Source: Bacteroidota bacterium (GTDB lineage: Bacteria > Bacteroidota > Bacteroidia > Chitinophagales > Chitinophagaceae). Taken from it: a stretch of DNA of 11,170 nucleotides. The stretch spans positions 1-11,170 of the forward strand of contig JAGWPQ010000455.1 of assembly GCA_028877045.1 (NCBI GenBank), given 5' to 3'. This document shows, one piece after another, positions 1-7,207 of this stretch. A model generated the notes under the pieces. That model ran no database searches and had not been told where the DNA came from. It saw nothing but the letters and a program-made list of their open reading frames with translations. The translations under genes and the position numbers were made by a program. Every line of letters starts with the position of its first letter. Positions within the stretch are counted from its first letter, which is position 1.

Positions 1-96
1 AACATTGCCATTATACATTTCCCTTTTATTTTATTACCTGCCTGTCTGGTACCGTTGGTTTTATTTTCTCATCTGGCTTCTATCAGGCAATTATCA

Positions 97-112
97 AAAC
101 CTCATCAGGTTT
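97..112. repeat. short perfect inverted repeat upstream of the metalloprotease gene
   Basis: AAACCT, the loop CATC, then AGGTTT form a perfect 6-bp stem with a tetraloop, about 70 bp before the metalloprotease start. No long T-run follows on the plus strand, and only a TTTT lies on the minus side, so terminator function is weak. It could be the end of an upstream gene outside the window, an operator, or chance. The rest of 1-183 holds no gene I can support. The nearest promoter-like string is GATATTTG (131-138), one base off the TAnnTTTG consensus, with no clear -33 partner. Confidence 0.25.
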
Positions 113-183
113 CAGCTTGAGATTTCCTAAGATATTTGTGGCCTTTTTAATTTGAATATTCTATTTTTAACTTCCTAAAATAG

Positions 184-2607
184 ATGATGATGAAAACATT
201 ACTGCTGTTGTTTTTATGCGTTCCTTTTTGCGTAAAGTCACAAACACTGCCTTCGATCGAGGATAAAACAAAAAACTTAAAATTATATTCAGGTTTCATT
301 AATTTTTACCTGAATGAAAATGAAGGAAAGATATGGCTTGAAATAAATAAACTCGACACAGAAATATTGTATCAAACTTCTTTACCCGCAGGATTAGGTT
401 CGAATGATATTGGTTTAGACCGCGGACTTTTAGGGAATACTTCCATAATCAAGTTTACACGTGTCGGCAATAAAGTTTTGATGGTTCAGACAAACTATAA
501 TTTTCGTGCAGTGACAAATGACGTAGCAGAAAAAAGAGCAGTAGAGCAGTCATTTGCGCAATCAACATTATGGGGGTTTACCGTAGAAGCTGAAAGTAAA
601 GGCAGCGTATTAGTAGATGCAACAGGTTTTTTTATGAGGGATGCTATGCAGGTTTCGGGTATTTTACAAAAAAACAAGCAAGGCAATTATAACGTTGATC
701 TGTCAAGATCGGCCATGTATTTAGCCCGGACAAAAAATTTTCCGTTAAATACTGAATTTGAAACTACTATCACTTTTGTTACCAAAGATGCAACGCCGGG
801 AAACTTTGTTTCCTCGGTTACACCTGCCGCCGATGCCATTACATTGCGCATGCATCATTCCTTTGTTCAATTGCCCGACAATAATTATAAACCAAGATCA
901 TTTGATGCCCGCTCAGGATTTATTCCCATCTCGTATTTTGATTTCAGTACACCGGTCACTGAACCCATTAATAAATATCTTATCATACGCCATCGCTTGC
1001 AGAAGAAAGATCCTTCGGCATTAATGAGCGATCCGGTACAGCCAATTGTATATTATTTGGACAACGGTACGCCCGAGCCTATTCGTAGCGCATTACTGGA
1101 AGGAGCGCAATGGTGGAACCAGGCATTTGAAGCGGCCGGGTATAGAAATGCTTTTCAGGTAAAAATATTACCCGACGATGCGGACCCTATGGATATTCGT
1201 TACAATATGATCAACTGGGTTCACCGTTCTACAAGAGGCTGGTCATATGGTTACTCAGTAGTTGACCCACGCACAGGTGAAATAATCAAAGGCAATGTAA
1301 CACTGGGTTCGCTGCGCGTAAGACAGGACTATTTGATCGCACAAGGTTTATTGGCCCCCTTTGAAAAAGGGATACCCGCAACCAGAGATAATAAAATGCT
1401 GCAGATGTCGCTGCAACGGCTGAAACAGTTGGCTGCTCATGAAATTGGACATACCCTTGGACTGATGCACAACTATATTTCAAGCACACAAAACCGTGCA
1501 AGTGTAATGGATTATCCATCACCGGTTATAAGCATAAATGAAAAAGGAGAAATTGACCTAAGCAATGCTTATACAAACCAAATAGGTGATTGGGATAAAG
1601 TAACGATTGCTTATGGTTATTCTGATTTTCCTGCAGGAACCAATGAAGACTCTGCTTTAAATAAAATAATTGCTGATGCGGCAAAGAATGGTTTAACCTT
1701 TATTTCGGATCGGGATGCGAGGGATCCGGGTGGTCTGCACCCAAAAGCACATTTATGGGACATAGGAAAAGATCCTATAACCGGATTAAAAGAAGAAATG
1801 AAAATCAGGGAAAAAGCATTGGCACAATTTGGAGAAAACAACATTGTAAAAGGTACTCCTATGGCCATGATCGAAGATGTGCTGGTACCCTTGTATTTGT
1901 TGCACCGTTACCAAATGGAAGCTGTTATTAAACAGGTTGGTGGCATGAATTACACTTATGCACTTAAAGGAGATGGACAACCGGTAACTCAATCTCTTAC
2001 AAAACAAGAACAGTTAAATGCGCTGGTTGCCGTTGCAGATTGCATGGACCCAAAAGCATTAGCATTGCCCGACAAAATAATAAAATTAATACCTCCACGT
2101 CCGGCCGGATATGATTATAATAAAGAATTGTTCAAACGCCGAACAGGCCTGGCGTTTGATCCTTTGGCTGCCGCCGAGACCGCCGCTGATTTTCCATTAT
2201 CACTATTATTTAATCCTGCACGCCTGAACAGGATGGTTCAATACCAGGCCGAGAATAATGGTTTGGGTATAGATGAAATGATAACGGTTTTGATGAATAA
2301 AACTTGGAAAGCCGCACCCTTAAAAGGATTAGAAGGGCTAATACTACAACAGAATCAACAACTATTACTGACCTATTTAATAGGTGTTTCATTAAATACA
2401 GATATTTCGTTCGCCACCAGGGCTGCGATAGTGAAAGCGATTGAGGACATAAAAGATGTTGCTACCCAACAACTCCCTTCTGCAAACGCTGAAAGGAAAG
2501 GTTATCTGCTTCTAACGCTTGAAAGAATCAAGAACCAAAAAGATGAAAAACCATTTGTTCCCGAGCCAATGCCACCGGGAGCGCCTATTGGCTGCGAAAT
2601 GGACTGA
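184..2607 (+). CDS. secreted zinc-dependent metalloprotease (DUF5117/DUF4953 type, metzincin-like)
   Basis: Predicted exported zinc endopeptidase of 807 residues. An N-terminal signal peptide (about residues 1-20, hydrophobic LLLLFLCVPF then KSQ) directs it through Sec to the periplasm or outside. Residues about 35-270 show the family's DUF5118/DUF5117-like region, including the stretches AGLGSNDIGLDRG and QSTLWGF. The catalytic part holds HEIGHTLGLMH (residues 419-429): His419, His423 and His429 as zinc ligands and Glu420 as general base, matching HExxHxxGxxH. Met442 in SVMDYPSP is a plausible Met-turn, as in metzincins. No C-terminal type IX sorting domain is evident; the protein ends in PPGAPIGCEMD. 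An in-frame TAG directly precedes the first of three consecutive ATG codons (184, 187, 190), so the start cannot lie further upstream. The gene stands alone, convergent with the DUF3078 gene. Substrate is unknown. The family call is from memory of conserved motifs; the protease call rests on the visible zinc site. Confidence 0.93.
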   Translation: MMMKTLLLLFLCVPFCVKSQTLPSIEDKTKNLKLYSGFINFYLNENEGKIWLEINKLDTEILYQTSLPAGLGSNDIGLDRGLLGNTSIIKFTRVGNKVLMVQTNYNFRAVTNDVAEKRAVEQSFAQSTLWGFTVEAESKGSVLVDATGFFMRDAMQVSGILQKNKQGNYNVDLSRSAMYLARTKNFPLNTEFETTITFVTKDATPGNFVSSVTPAADAITLRMHHSFVQLPDNNYKPRSFDARSGFIPISYFDFSTPVTEPINKYLIIRHRLQKKDPSALMSDPVQPIVYYLDNGTPEPIRSALLEGAQWWNQAFEAAGYRNAFQVKILPDDADPMDIRYNMINWVHRSTRGWSYGYSVVDPRTGEIIKGNVTLGSLRVRQDYLIAQGLLAPFEKGIPATRDNKMLQMSLQRLKQLAAHEIGHTLGLMHNYISSTQNRASVMDYPSPVISINEKGEIDLSNAYTNQIGDWDKVTIAYGYSDFPAGTNEDSALNKIIADAAKNGLTFISDRDARDPGGLHPKAHLWDIGKDPITGLKEEMKIREKALAQFGENNIVKGTPMAMIEDVLVPLYLLHRYQMEAVIKQVGGMNYTYALKGDGQPVTQSLTKQEQLNALVAVADCMDPKALALPDKIIKLIPPRPAGYDYNKELFKRRTGLAFDPLAAAETAADFPLSLLFNPARLNRMVQYQAENNGLGIDEMITVLMNKTWKAAPLKGLEGLILQQNQQLLLTYLIGVSLNTDISFATRAAIVKAIEDIKDVATQQLPSANAERKGYLLLTLERIKNQKDEKPFVPEPMPPGAPIGCEMD

Positions 2608-2707
2608 GATTAATTGTCATCTCACATTATAAAACTGAGAGGCATCGGGAGAAGCTTGATGAACAAAATCAGTATTGCTATAAGGTTTACGGGATTTTTT
2701 ACGAAAC

Positions 2708-2764
2708 TAAATCAAAGATTAGCTACAGGCAAATGCTTAACCGGTTGATCTATCCTTTGATTTA
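2708..2764. repeat. 10-bp inverted repeat in the convergent spacer, possible weak bidirectional terminator
   Basis: TAAATCAAAG (2708-2717) is repeated exactly in inverse as CTTTGATTTA (2755-2764), with 37 nt between the arms. Three further pairs (2720-2722 with 2750-2752) can form after a 2x2 mismatch. The palindrome AACCGGTT (2739-2746) lies within the loop. The repeat sits between the 3' ends of two convergent genes, where a terminator or 3' mRNA structure is expected. It lacks a GC-rich stem and a T-run, so it is not a classical intrinsic terminator. The remainder of 2608-2796 contains no gene that I can support. Confidence 0.35.
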
Positions 2765-2796
2765 TTCCATATACATTTTGATATGCAAAAATTGGT

Positions 2797-3753
2797 TTAT
2801 TTAAATTGTCTACGTTTTACATTGAGCGGTTTCAGGAAACCAACACCAACCAAACTCTTTATCTGTAACCCCGGCGATTTACCGTATGCGCCAAACAATC
2901 TGACATTATCATCATAGATCATGTCTAAGCCATAGGTAACAGAAAAATATTTTGTGATCTTACAAGACAGTTGATTGGTCATGAAGAAATTAATGTTCTG
3001 CGGATTATTCAAATAATTAGAGAACAGATCAACTCTCCCTTTGTAGGTAATTATTTTATTGAATGTGTTGTTATAGTTGATCGTTACAAATGCACCTAAT
3101 TGCGCTAAAGTATGTTTTCCGGTATCAACACCGTATTCTCCTTGTTTAGACAAATAATTACTGGCAACAATTATTGTTCTTGAAGTAAGAGGTGATAAGA
3201 AGACAGAAAATTTATCGCTGCTTTTATAATCAAAACCAACAGATAAAACCAAATAGGCGGGAGATAAAAATGTTGAAGAAAAAGTAGGTACACCGCCGGG
3301 GTATGTAAATCCATCGAAAAACTGTGAACGAAAATCGAATAAGCCCGATATATACCATTTTCCGAGCGAATCCATTCTGTAGCCATACTTACTTAAAAAA
3401 TCGTAACGGTCATCATTCTTACGGCTTCCCAAGCTTGTTGTTTGCAAGTAACCCATATTCATATCAATATTATTATCCCAACTTACCCTGCCATTTTTAT
3501 AAAAGAAATAATAATTGAAGTAGGAGCTGATGGACAAAGAAAAATTGTCACCACCGGCAGCCCAATTACTCAACGAACCCTGTGCAGCATTAAAACTAAG
3601 CAGTCCGCCATTCTTCCAGTTCCATACGGTAGTGTCTGCATCTTTCTTAATAGTTCGGGAAGTTTCCGTTCTTAAATTATTAACGATCGTTACCTGCGCT
3701 GTTGTATCTAATCCAATTAGCATCAACAAACTATAAAAAAATGTTTTCTTCAT
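2797..3753 (-). CDS. DUF3078 family protein, predicted exported envelope protein
   Basis: This 318-residue protein matches the Bacteroidota DUF3078 family by its conserved blocks. In order these are WNWKNGGLLSFNAAQGSLSNW (about residues 44-64) running into AAGGDN, then YKNGRVSWDNNIDMNMGY (85-102), RKNDDRYDFLSKYGY (111-125) and WYISGLFDFRSQFFDGFTYP (133-152). A signal peptide covers about residues 1-19, with probable cleavage near TTAQ. Downstream the sequence has many alternating polar/aromatic stretches, such as ITYKGRVDLFSNYL and KYFSVTYGLDMIYDD. These suggest an outer-membrane beta-barrel; that reading is inference and the family has no assigned function. The ATG start follows an A-rich stretch, and a perfect TAnnTTTG element lies about 20 bp upstream. 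The gene is divergent from miaB. It probably forms its own single-gene transcript. Confidence 0.9.
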   Translation of the reverse strand: MKKTFFYSLLMLIGLDTTAQVTIVNNLRTETSRTIKKDADTTVWNWKNGGLLSFNAAQGSLSNWAAGGDNFSLSISSYFNYYFFYKNGRVSWDNNIDMNMGYLQTTSLGSRKNDDRYDFLSKYGYRMDSLGKWYISGLFDFRSQFFDGFTYPGGVPTFSSTFLSPAYLVLSVGFDYKSSDKFSVFLSPLTSRTIIVASNYLSKQGEYGVDTGKHTLAQLGAFVTINYNNTFNKIITYKGRVDLFSNYLNNPQNINFFMTNQLSCKITKYFSVTYGLDMIYDDNVRLFGAYGKSPGLQIKSLVGVGFLKPLNVKRRQFK

Positions 3754-3772
3754 TTTTCGGTTTATGAAGTTG

Positions 3773-3780
3773 CAAAAGTA
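3773..3780 (-). promoter_or_regulatory. Bacteroidota -7 promoter element for the DUF3078 gene
   Basis: Read on the minus strand this is TACTTTTG followed by C, an exact match to TAnnTTTG. It ends 19 bp upstream of the DUF3078 start codon. Transcription would start near 3766 and give a leader of roughly a dozen bases. No convincing TTTG -33 box is visible at the usual spacing, so the call rests on the -7 element and its position. Confidence 0.6.
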
Positions 3781-3844
3781 AAGTTTGAAAGATTAAAATT
3801 AAGGTTAAGATTCTGTCAAAGTGGCGGATACTGAAGCTTTTCTG

Positions 3845-3852
3845 TATTTTTG
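3845..3852 (+). promoter_or_regulatory. Bacteroidota -7 promoter element for miaB
   Basis: TATTTTTG followed by C matches TAnnTTTG exactly and ends 22 bp before the ATG at 3875. Initiation about 7 nt downstream would place the mRNA start near 3859, with a leader of about 16 nt. The -33 region (around 3821-3824, GTGG) is a poor match to TTTG. The element lies inside the longer GTG-initiated reading of miaB, which argues that the longer start is not used. It likely drives the whole miaB-to-secG run. Confidence 0.6.
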
Positions 3853-3874
3853 CTATCCTAATTTTTTTGAATCG

Positions 3875-5302
3875 ATGGAAATATTGGAATCACAAACTAA
3901 AGCACATGATGAGACTAAACAAGGCGAAGCCTATGCGCCATTTGAATTAGATCCTAATCAGTATAAAAAAAGGTTTTATATAGAAAGTTATGGTTGTGCA
4001 ATGAACTTTAGCGACAGCGAAATTGTGGCATCCATTTTAAATACCGAGGGCTTTGGTGCCACTAAAAATTTTGAAGAGGCCGATCTGGTTTTATTGAACA
4101 CTTGCAGCATCCGCGAAAAGGCCGAACAAACCGTTAGAAAACGTTTGACCGAATTCAGAAAAACAAAACATAAAAAACCGGGCATGCTGATCGGTGTATT
4201 GGGATGCATGGCCGAACGTTTAAAAACAAAATTATTAGAAGAAGAAAAATTGGTTGATCTGGTTGTTGGTCCTGATGCGTACAGAAGTTTGCCATCATTG
4301 ATTGAAGAAGCCGAGGGCGGACAAAAATCAGTGAACGTTTTATTAAGCCGCGATGAAACCTATGCCGATATTTCGCCTGTTCGTTTAGACAGCAATGGTA
4401 TCTGCGCTTTTATTTCCATCATGCGCGGATGCAATAATATGTGCAGCTTTTGTGTGGTGCCGTTTACACGCGGCCGCGAACGCAGTCGTGATGCTCATTC
4501 CATCATTGCCGAAGCAAAAGATCTGTACAGCAAAGGTTTTAAAGAAGTAACATTACTCGGACAAAATGTTGACAGTTATTATTGGATCGATGAAGCAAAA
4601 AATGAAACCGTAACCTTTGCAATATTGTTGGAAAAAGTTGCGCTGGTTGCACCCGACCTGCGTGTACGTTTCAGTACATCGCATCCGAAAGACATTACCG
4701 ATGAAGTGTTGTACACCATGGCAAAACACAATAATATTTGCAAATACATTCATCTTCCGGTACAAAGCGGCAGCAGCAGGATCTTGCAATTGATGAACCG
4801 TACTTATACAAGAGAATGGTATTTAGCAAAAGTTGACCGCATCAAAGAAATAATGCCCGATTGCAGTATCTCGGCCGATATCATTGCAGGTTTTTGTACC
4901 GAAACAGAAGAAGACCATCAGCAAACTCTAAGTGTGATGGAATACAGCAAGTACGATTACAGTTATATGTTTTTTTATAGTGAAAGACCGGGCACATTAG
5001 CAGAAAAAAGATACGATGATGACGTTGCGGAAGAAACAAAAAAAAGAAGATTGGCTGAAATAATTGAAGTGCAGAATCGTCTATCTAAAGAAAGCAACTT
5101 ATTGGATCTTGGAAAAATTTTTGAAGTGTTGATTGAAGGTGAAAGCAAAAAAAATAATGACGATTGGAAAGGGCGAAATTCTCAAAACAAAGTGGTCATC
5201 TTTCCAAAAGAAAATTATTCTTATAAAGCAGGCGATTATGCAATGGTTAAAGTAACCGAATGCACACAGGGAACATTGATTGGAAAAATAATCAGAAATT
5301 AA
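3875..5302 (+). CDS. miaB: tRNA-2-methylthio-N6-dimethylallyladenosine synthase MiaB
   Basis: Radical-SAM methylthiotransferase that converts i6A37 to ms2i6A37 in tRNAs reading UNN codons; cytoplasmic. Numbering from the ATG at 3875 (475 residues), the N-terminal UPF0004 domain shows Cys41 (ESYGCAMN), Cys77 (LNTCSIREKA) and Cys111 (LGCMAER), ligands for the auxiliary 4Fe-4S cluster. The radical-SAM motif RGCNNMCSFC gives Cys186, Cys190 and Cys193 (CX3CX2C). A TRAM-like tRNA-binding segment covers roughly residues 410-475. NTCSIREKAEQ and TRGRERSR are typical of MiaB and separate it from RimO and MtaB. The frame stays open 18 codons further to a GTG at 3821. I prefer the ATG because that extension (ADTEAFLYFCYPNFFES) is unlike the family and overlaps a perfect promoter element, and because 475 residues is close to E. 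coli MiaB. The stop is 1 bp before the next gene, implying an operon. Confidence 0.96.
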   Translation: MEILESQTKAHDETKQGEAYAPFELDPNQYKKRFYIESYGCAMNFSDSEIVASILNTEGFGATKNFEEADLVLLNTCSIREKAEQTVRKRLTEFRKTKHKKPGMLIGVLGCMAERLKTKLLEEEKLVDLVVGPDAYRSLPSLIEEAEGGQKSVNVLLSRDETYADISPVRLDSNGICAFISIMRGCNNMCSFCVVPFTRGRERSRDAHSIIAEAKDLYSKGFKEVTLLGQNVDSYYWIDEAKNETVTFAILLEKVALVAPDLRVRFSTSHPKDITDEVLYTMAKHNNICKYIHLPVQSGSSRILQLMNRTYTREWYLAKVDRIKEIMPDCSISADIIAGFCTETEEDHQQTLSVMEYSKYDYSYMFFYSERPGTLAEKRYDDDVAEETKKRRLAEIIEVQNRLSKESNLLDLGKIFEVLIEGESKKNNDDWKGRNSQNKVVIFPKENYSYKAGDYAMVKVTECTQGTLIGKIIRN

Positions 5303-5303
5303 A

Positions 5304-6569
5304 ATGGATTTACAAAGTATAAAAAACAGATTTGGCATCATTGGCAATGCACCGGCACTGAACTTTGCATTAAGCACAGCGGCACAGGTAGCATCGACAG
5401 ACCTTACCGTTTTAATTGTAGGCGAAAGCGGTGTTGGTAAAGAAGCCTTCTCGCAGATCATTCATGCGTTATCATCTCGTAAGCATAATCCTTTCATCGC
5501 AGTAAACTGTGGTGCTATTCCCGAAGGCACAATAGACTCCGAATTATTTGGTCACGAAAAAGGATCATTCACCGGTGCCGTTGATAGCCGCAAGGGTTAT
5601 TTTGAAACCGTGAATGGCGGTACAATTTTTTTAGATGAGATTGGTGAATTGCCATTGGGTACACAGGCAAGATTATTACGCGTTTTGGAAATGGGAGAAT
5701 TTATTCGTGTGGGTTCTTCCAAAGTGCAAAAGACCGATGTACGTGTCATTGCAGCTACTAATCGTGAATTGATTGATTTTACAGAGAAAGGAAAATTTCG
5801 TCAGGATCTGTATTATCGTTTAAGTACAGTGCCCATCCGTGTTCCATCGTTGCGCGACAGAAAAGAAGATATTATTTTACTCTTCAGGAAATTTGTAGTT
5901 GATTTTTCTGAACGATATAAAACAACTCCGGTTCAGTTGGATGATGATGCAAAAAATGTATTGACCAATTATTCTTTTCCGGGGAATGTGAGGGAATTAA
6001 AAAATTTGGCCGAACAACTTTCTGTTCTTTCCAGTCAACCGATCTTGAATGCAAATGAATTAAAAAAATTCTTACCCGAAAAGAATTTGAACCGCATGCC
6101 TGTATTGGCCGGACCGCCGCATGGTGAGTTTGCAAACGAAAGAGAAATTTTGTACAAACTTTTTTTCGACATGAAAAAAGATGTGACAGAATTGAAAAAA
6201 ATGTTTTTGGAAATATTGCAAAACCCTTCGCTGGCGGGCAATGCAGCAAACTTTACAAAAGAATCTTTGATCAATGATTTTAATGCAACCGGAGCTGAGC
6301 AACAACATCATTTAATTCAGCAAACTTCTGCTCAACCTGCATTGATGCAGCCCGTTGCAGTAAATAATCAGGCTGTTTTGTTGAGCAATGACGATATTCA
6401 CCATCACGAAGAAATTGAAGAATCGCTCAATATCATGGATAAAGAAAAGGAATTGATCATTAAAGCATTGAAGAAACATAAAGGCAAACGCAAAGATGCA
6501 TCGGCCGATCTGGGTATCAGCGAAAGAACTTTATACCGTAAGCTGAAAGAATATGATATTGAAGAATAA
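5304..6569 (+). CDS. sigma-54-dependent transcriptional activator, AAA+ domain with Fis-type HTH, no sensor domain
   Basis: Bacterial enhancer-binding protein of 421 residues that should hydrolyse ATP to open promoters held by RNA polymerase-sigma-54. The AAA+ domain starts almost at the N-terminus. Walker A is GESGVGKE (40-47, Lys46). The sigma-54 contact loop is GSFTGA (87-92), with Ser in place of the usual Ala. Walker B is GTIFLDEI (106-113, Asp111-Glu112). Candidate arginine fingers are Arg166 and Arg172 in FRQDLYYRLS, and FPGNVRELKNL closes the domain. A Gln/His-rich, probably flexible linker (about 255-370) leads to a Fis-type helix-turn-helix (about 380-418, DASADLGISERTLYRKLKEY). There is no receiver, PAS or GAF domain, so activity must be set by expression level, a partner protein or the linker. 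The gene lies 1 bp after miaB and 29 bp before lptE, so it is probably translated from the same mRNA. Envelope genes are possible targets, but that is inference. Confidence 0.93.
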   Translation: MDLQSIKNRFGIIGNAPALNFALSTAAQVASTDLTVLIVGESGVGKEAFSQIIHALSSRKHNPFIAVNCGAIPEGTIDSELFGHEKGSFTGAVDSRKGYFETVNGGTIFLDEIGELPLGTQARLLRVLEMGEFIRVGSSKVQKTDVRVIAATNRELIDFTEKGKFRQDLYYRLSTVPIRVPSLRDRKEDIILLFRKFVVDFSERYKTTPVQLDDDAKNVLTNYSFPGNVRELKNLAEQLSVLSSQPILNANELKKFLPEKNLNRMPVLAGPPHGEFANEREILYKLFFDMKKDVTELKKMFLEILQNPSLAGNAANFTKESLINDFNATGAEQQHHLIQQTSAQPALMQPVAVNNQAVLLSNDDIHHHEEIEESLNIMDKEKELIIKALKKHKGKRKDASADLGISERTLYRKLKEYDIEE

Positions 6570-6598
6570 AAAATTGAATCATCCCGAATAAAAGCAAA

Positions 6599-7141
6599 AT
6601 GAAATTTTTACATCAACTATTAAACTTATCGATCAGCAAAAGAAAAAATATTTTTTTGATGTTGTTGATGACCGCTTTCTTTTTAACGGGTTGCGGTATT
6701 TATTCTTTCAAAGATGTTTCAATTGATTATTCAAAGATCAAAACAATAAAAATCGGGTTTATCGAAAACAGGGCACGATATGTCAATCCTCAATTAAGTC
6801 CGAGATTAACCGATAAGATCCAGTTGAAAATTGCCAGCGCAACCAAATTGAGCCGAACAAACAGCGATGATGCCAATTTGGTAATTAACGGATATATTTC
6901 AGATTATTCGGAATCAACTGCCGGAGTTGGTGCAACGCAGGCAACGATCAACAGGTTAACTGTTAGTGTTCACATTACCTCAACAAATAATATTGATGGC
7001 AAAACAGATGAATTTGATGTGAGCCGTAACTTCGATTTTTCGGCCAATCTATCGTTGCAACAGGCCGAAGCGTCATTACTGGATGAGGTTATACGGACTA
7101 TGACCGATGAAATTTTTAATCATATCTTTTCGAATTGGTAA
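6599..7141 (+). CDS. lptE: LptE family LPS-assembly lipoprotein
   Basis: Predicted outer-membrane lipoprotein that plugs LptD and helps insert LPS into the outer leaflet. The 180-residue protein has a basic N-region (SKRKN, 13-17), a hydrophobic core, and the lipobox LTGC with lipidated Cys32. GIYSFKDVSI directly follows, as is usual for Bacteroidota LptE. After it come a beta-strand with TIKIGFIENRARYVNPQLSPRLTD, a variable region (NLVINGYISDYSE), and a C-terminal helix rich in acidic residues (QQAEASLLDEVIRTMTDEIFNHIF). This fits the short alpha/beta LptE fold. The ATG at 6599 is chosen because it supplies the positively charged n-region; starting at Met21 would leave a signal peptide too short. 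It sits 29 bp after the sigma-54 activator, and a 66-bp spacer without a recognisable promoter separates it from the next gene. LptD, its partner, is not in the window. Confidence 0.88.
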   Translation: MKFLHQLLNLSISKRKNIFLMLLMTAFFLTGCGIYSFKDVSIDYSKIKTIKIGFIENRARYVNPQLSPRLTDKIQLKIASATKLSRTNSDDANLVINGYISDYSESTAGVGATQATINRLTVSVHITSTNNIDGKTDEFDVSRNFDFSANLSLQQAEASLLDEVIRTMTDEIFNHIFSNW

Positions 7142-7207
7142 AACGAAGGATAATGAATTGTGCTTTTTAGTGCATGATTTTATTTTAAGAAATAGTATTT
7201 TCACCAA

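Noticed and set aside
39..89. TGCCTG and CAGGCA inverted arms in the leader before the metalloprotease
   Set aside because: The arms are six bases with a 39-nt spacer, so chance occurrence is likely and nothing else supports a function.
4970..4978. T-run in miaB as a possible frameshift site
   Set aside because: The frame is intact on both sides and encodes the conserved YSYMFFYSERPGT segment, so there is no disruption.
5351..5366. GG-N10-GC string resembling a sigma-54 -24/-12 site
   Set aside because: It lies inside the activator's coding region, and its -12 part reads CGGC rather than TTGC; it is most likely chance.
5099..5461. 120-codon open frame on the minus strand
   Set aside because: It spans the junction of miaB and the sigma-54 gene, both supported by family motifs. 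Its translation has no recognisable motif and looks like a shadow of AT-rich coding DNA.
5884..6249. 121-codon minus-strand open frame inside the sigma-54 activator
   Set aside because: It lies opposite a well-supported AAA+ gene, is rich in Phe, Lys and His typical of reverse-strand artefacts, and has no promoter of its own.
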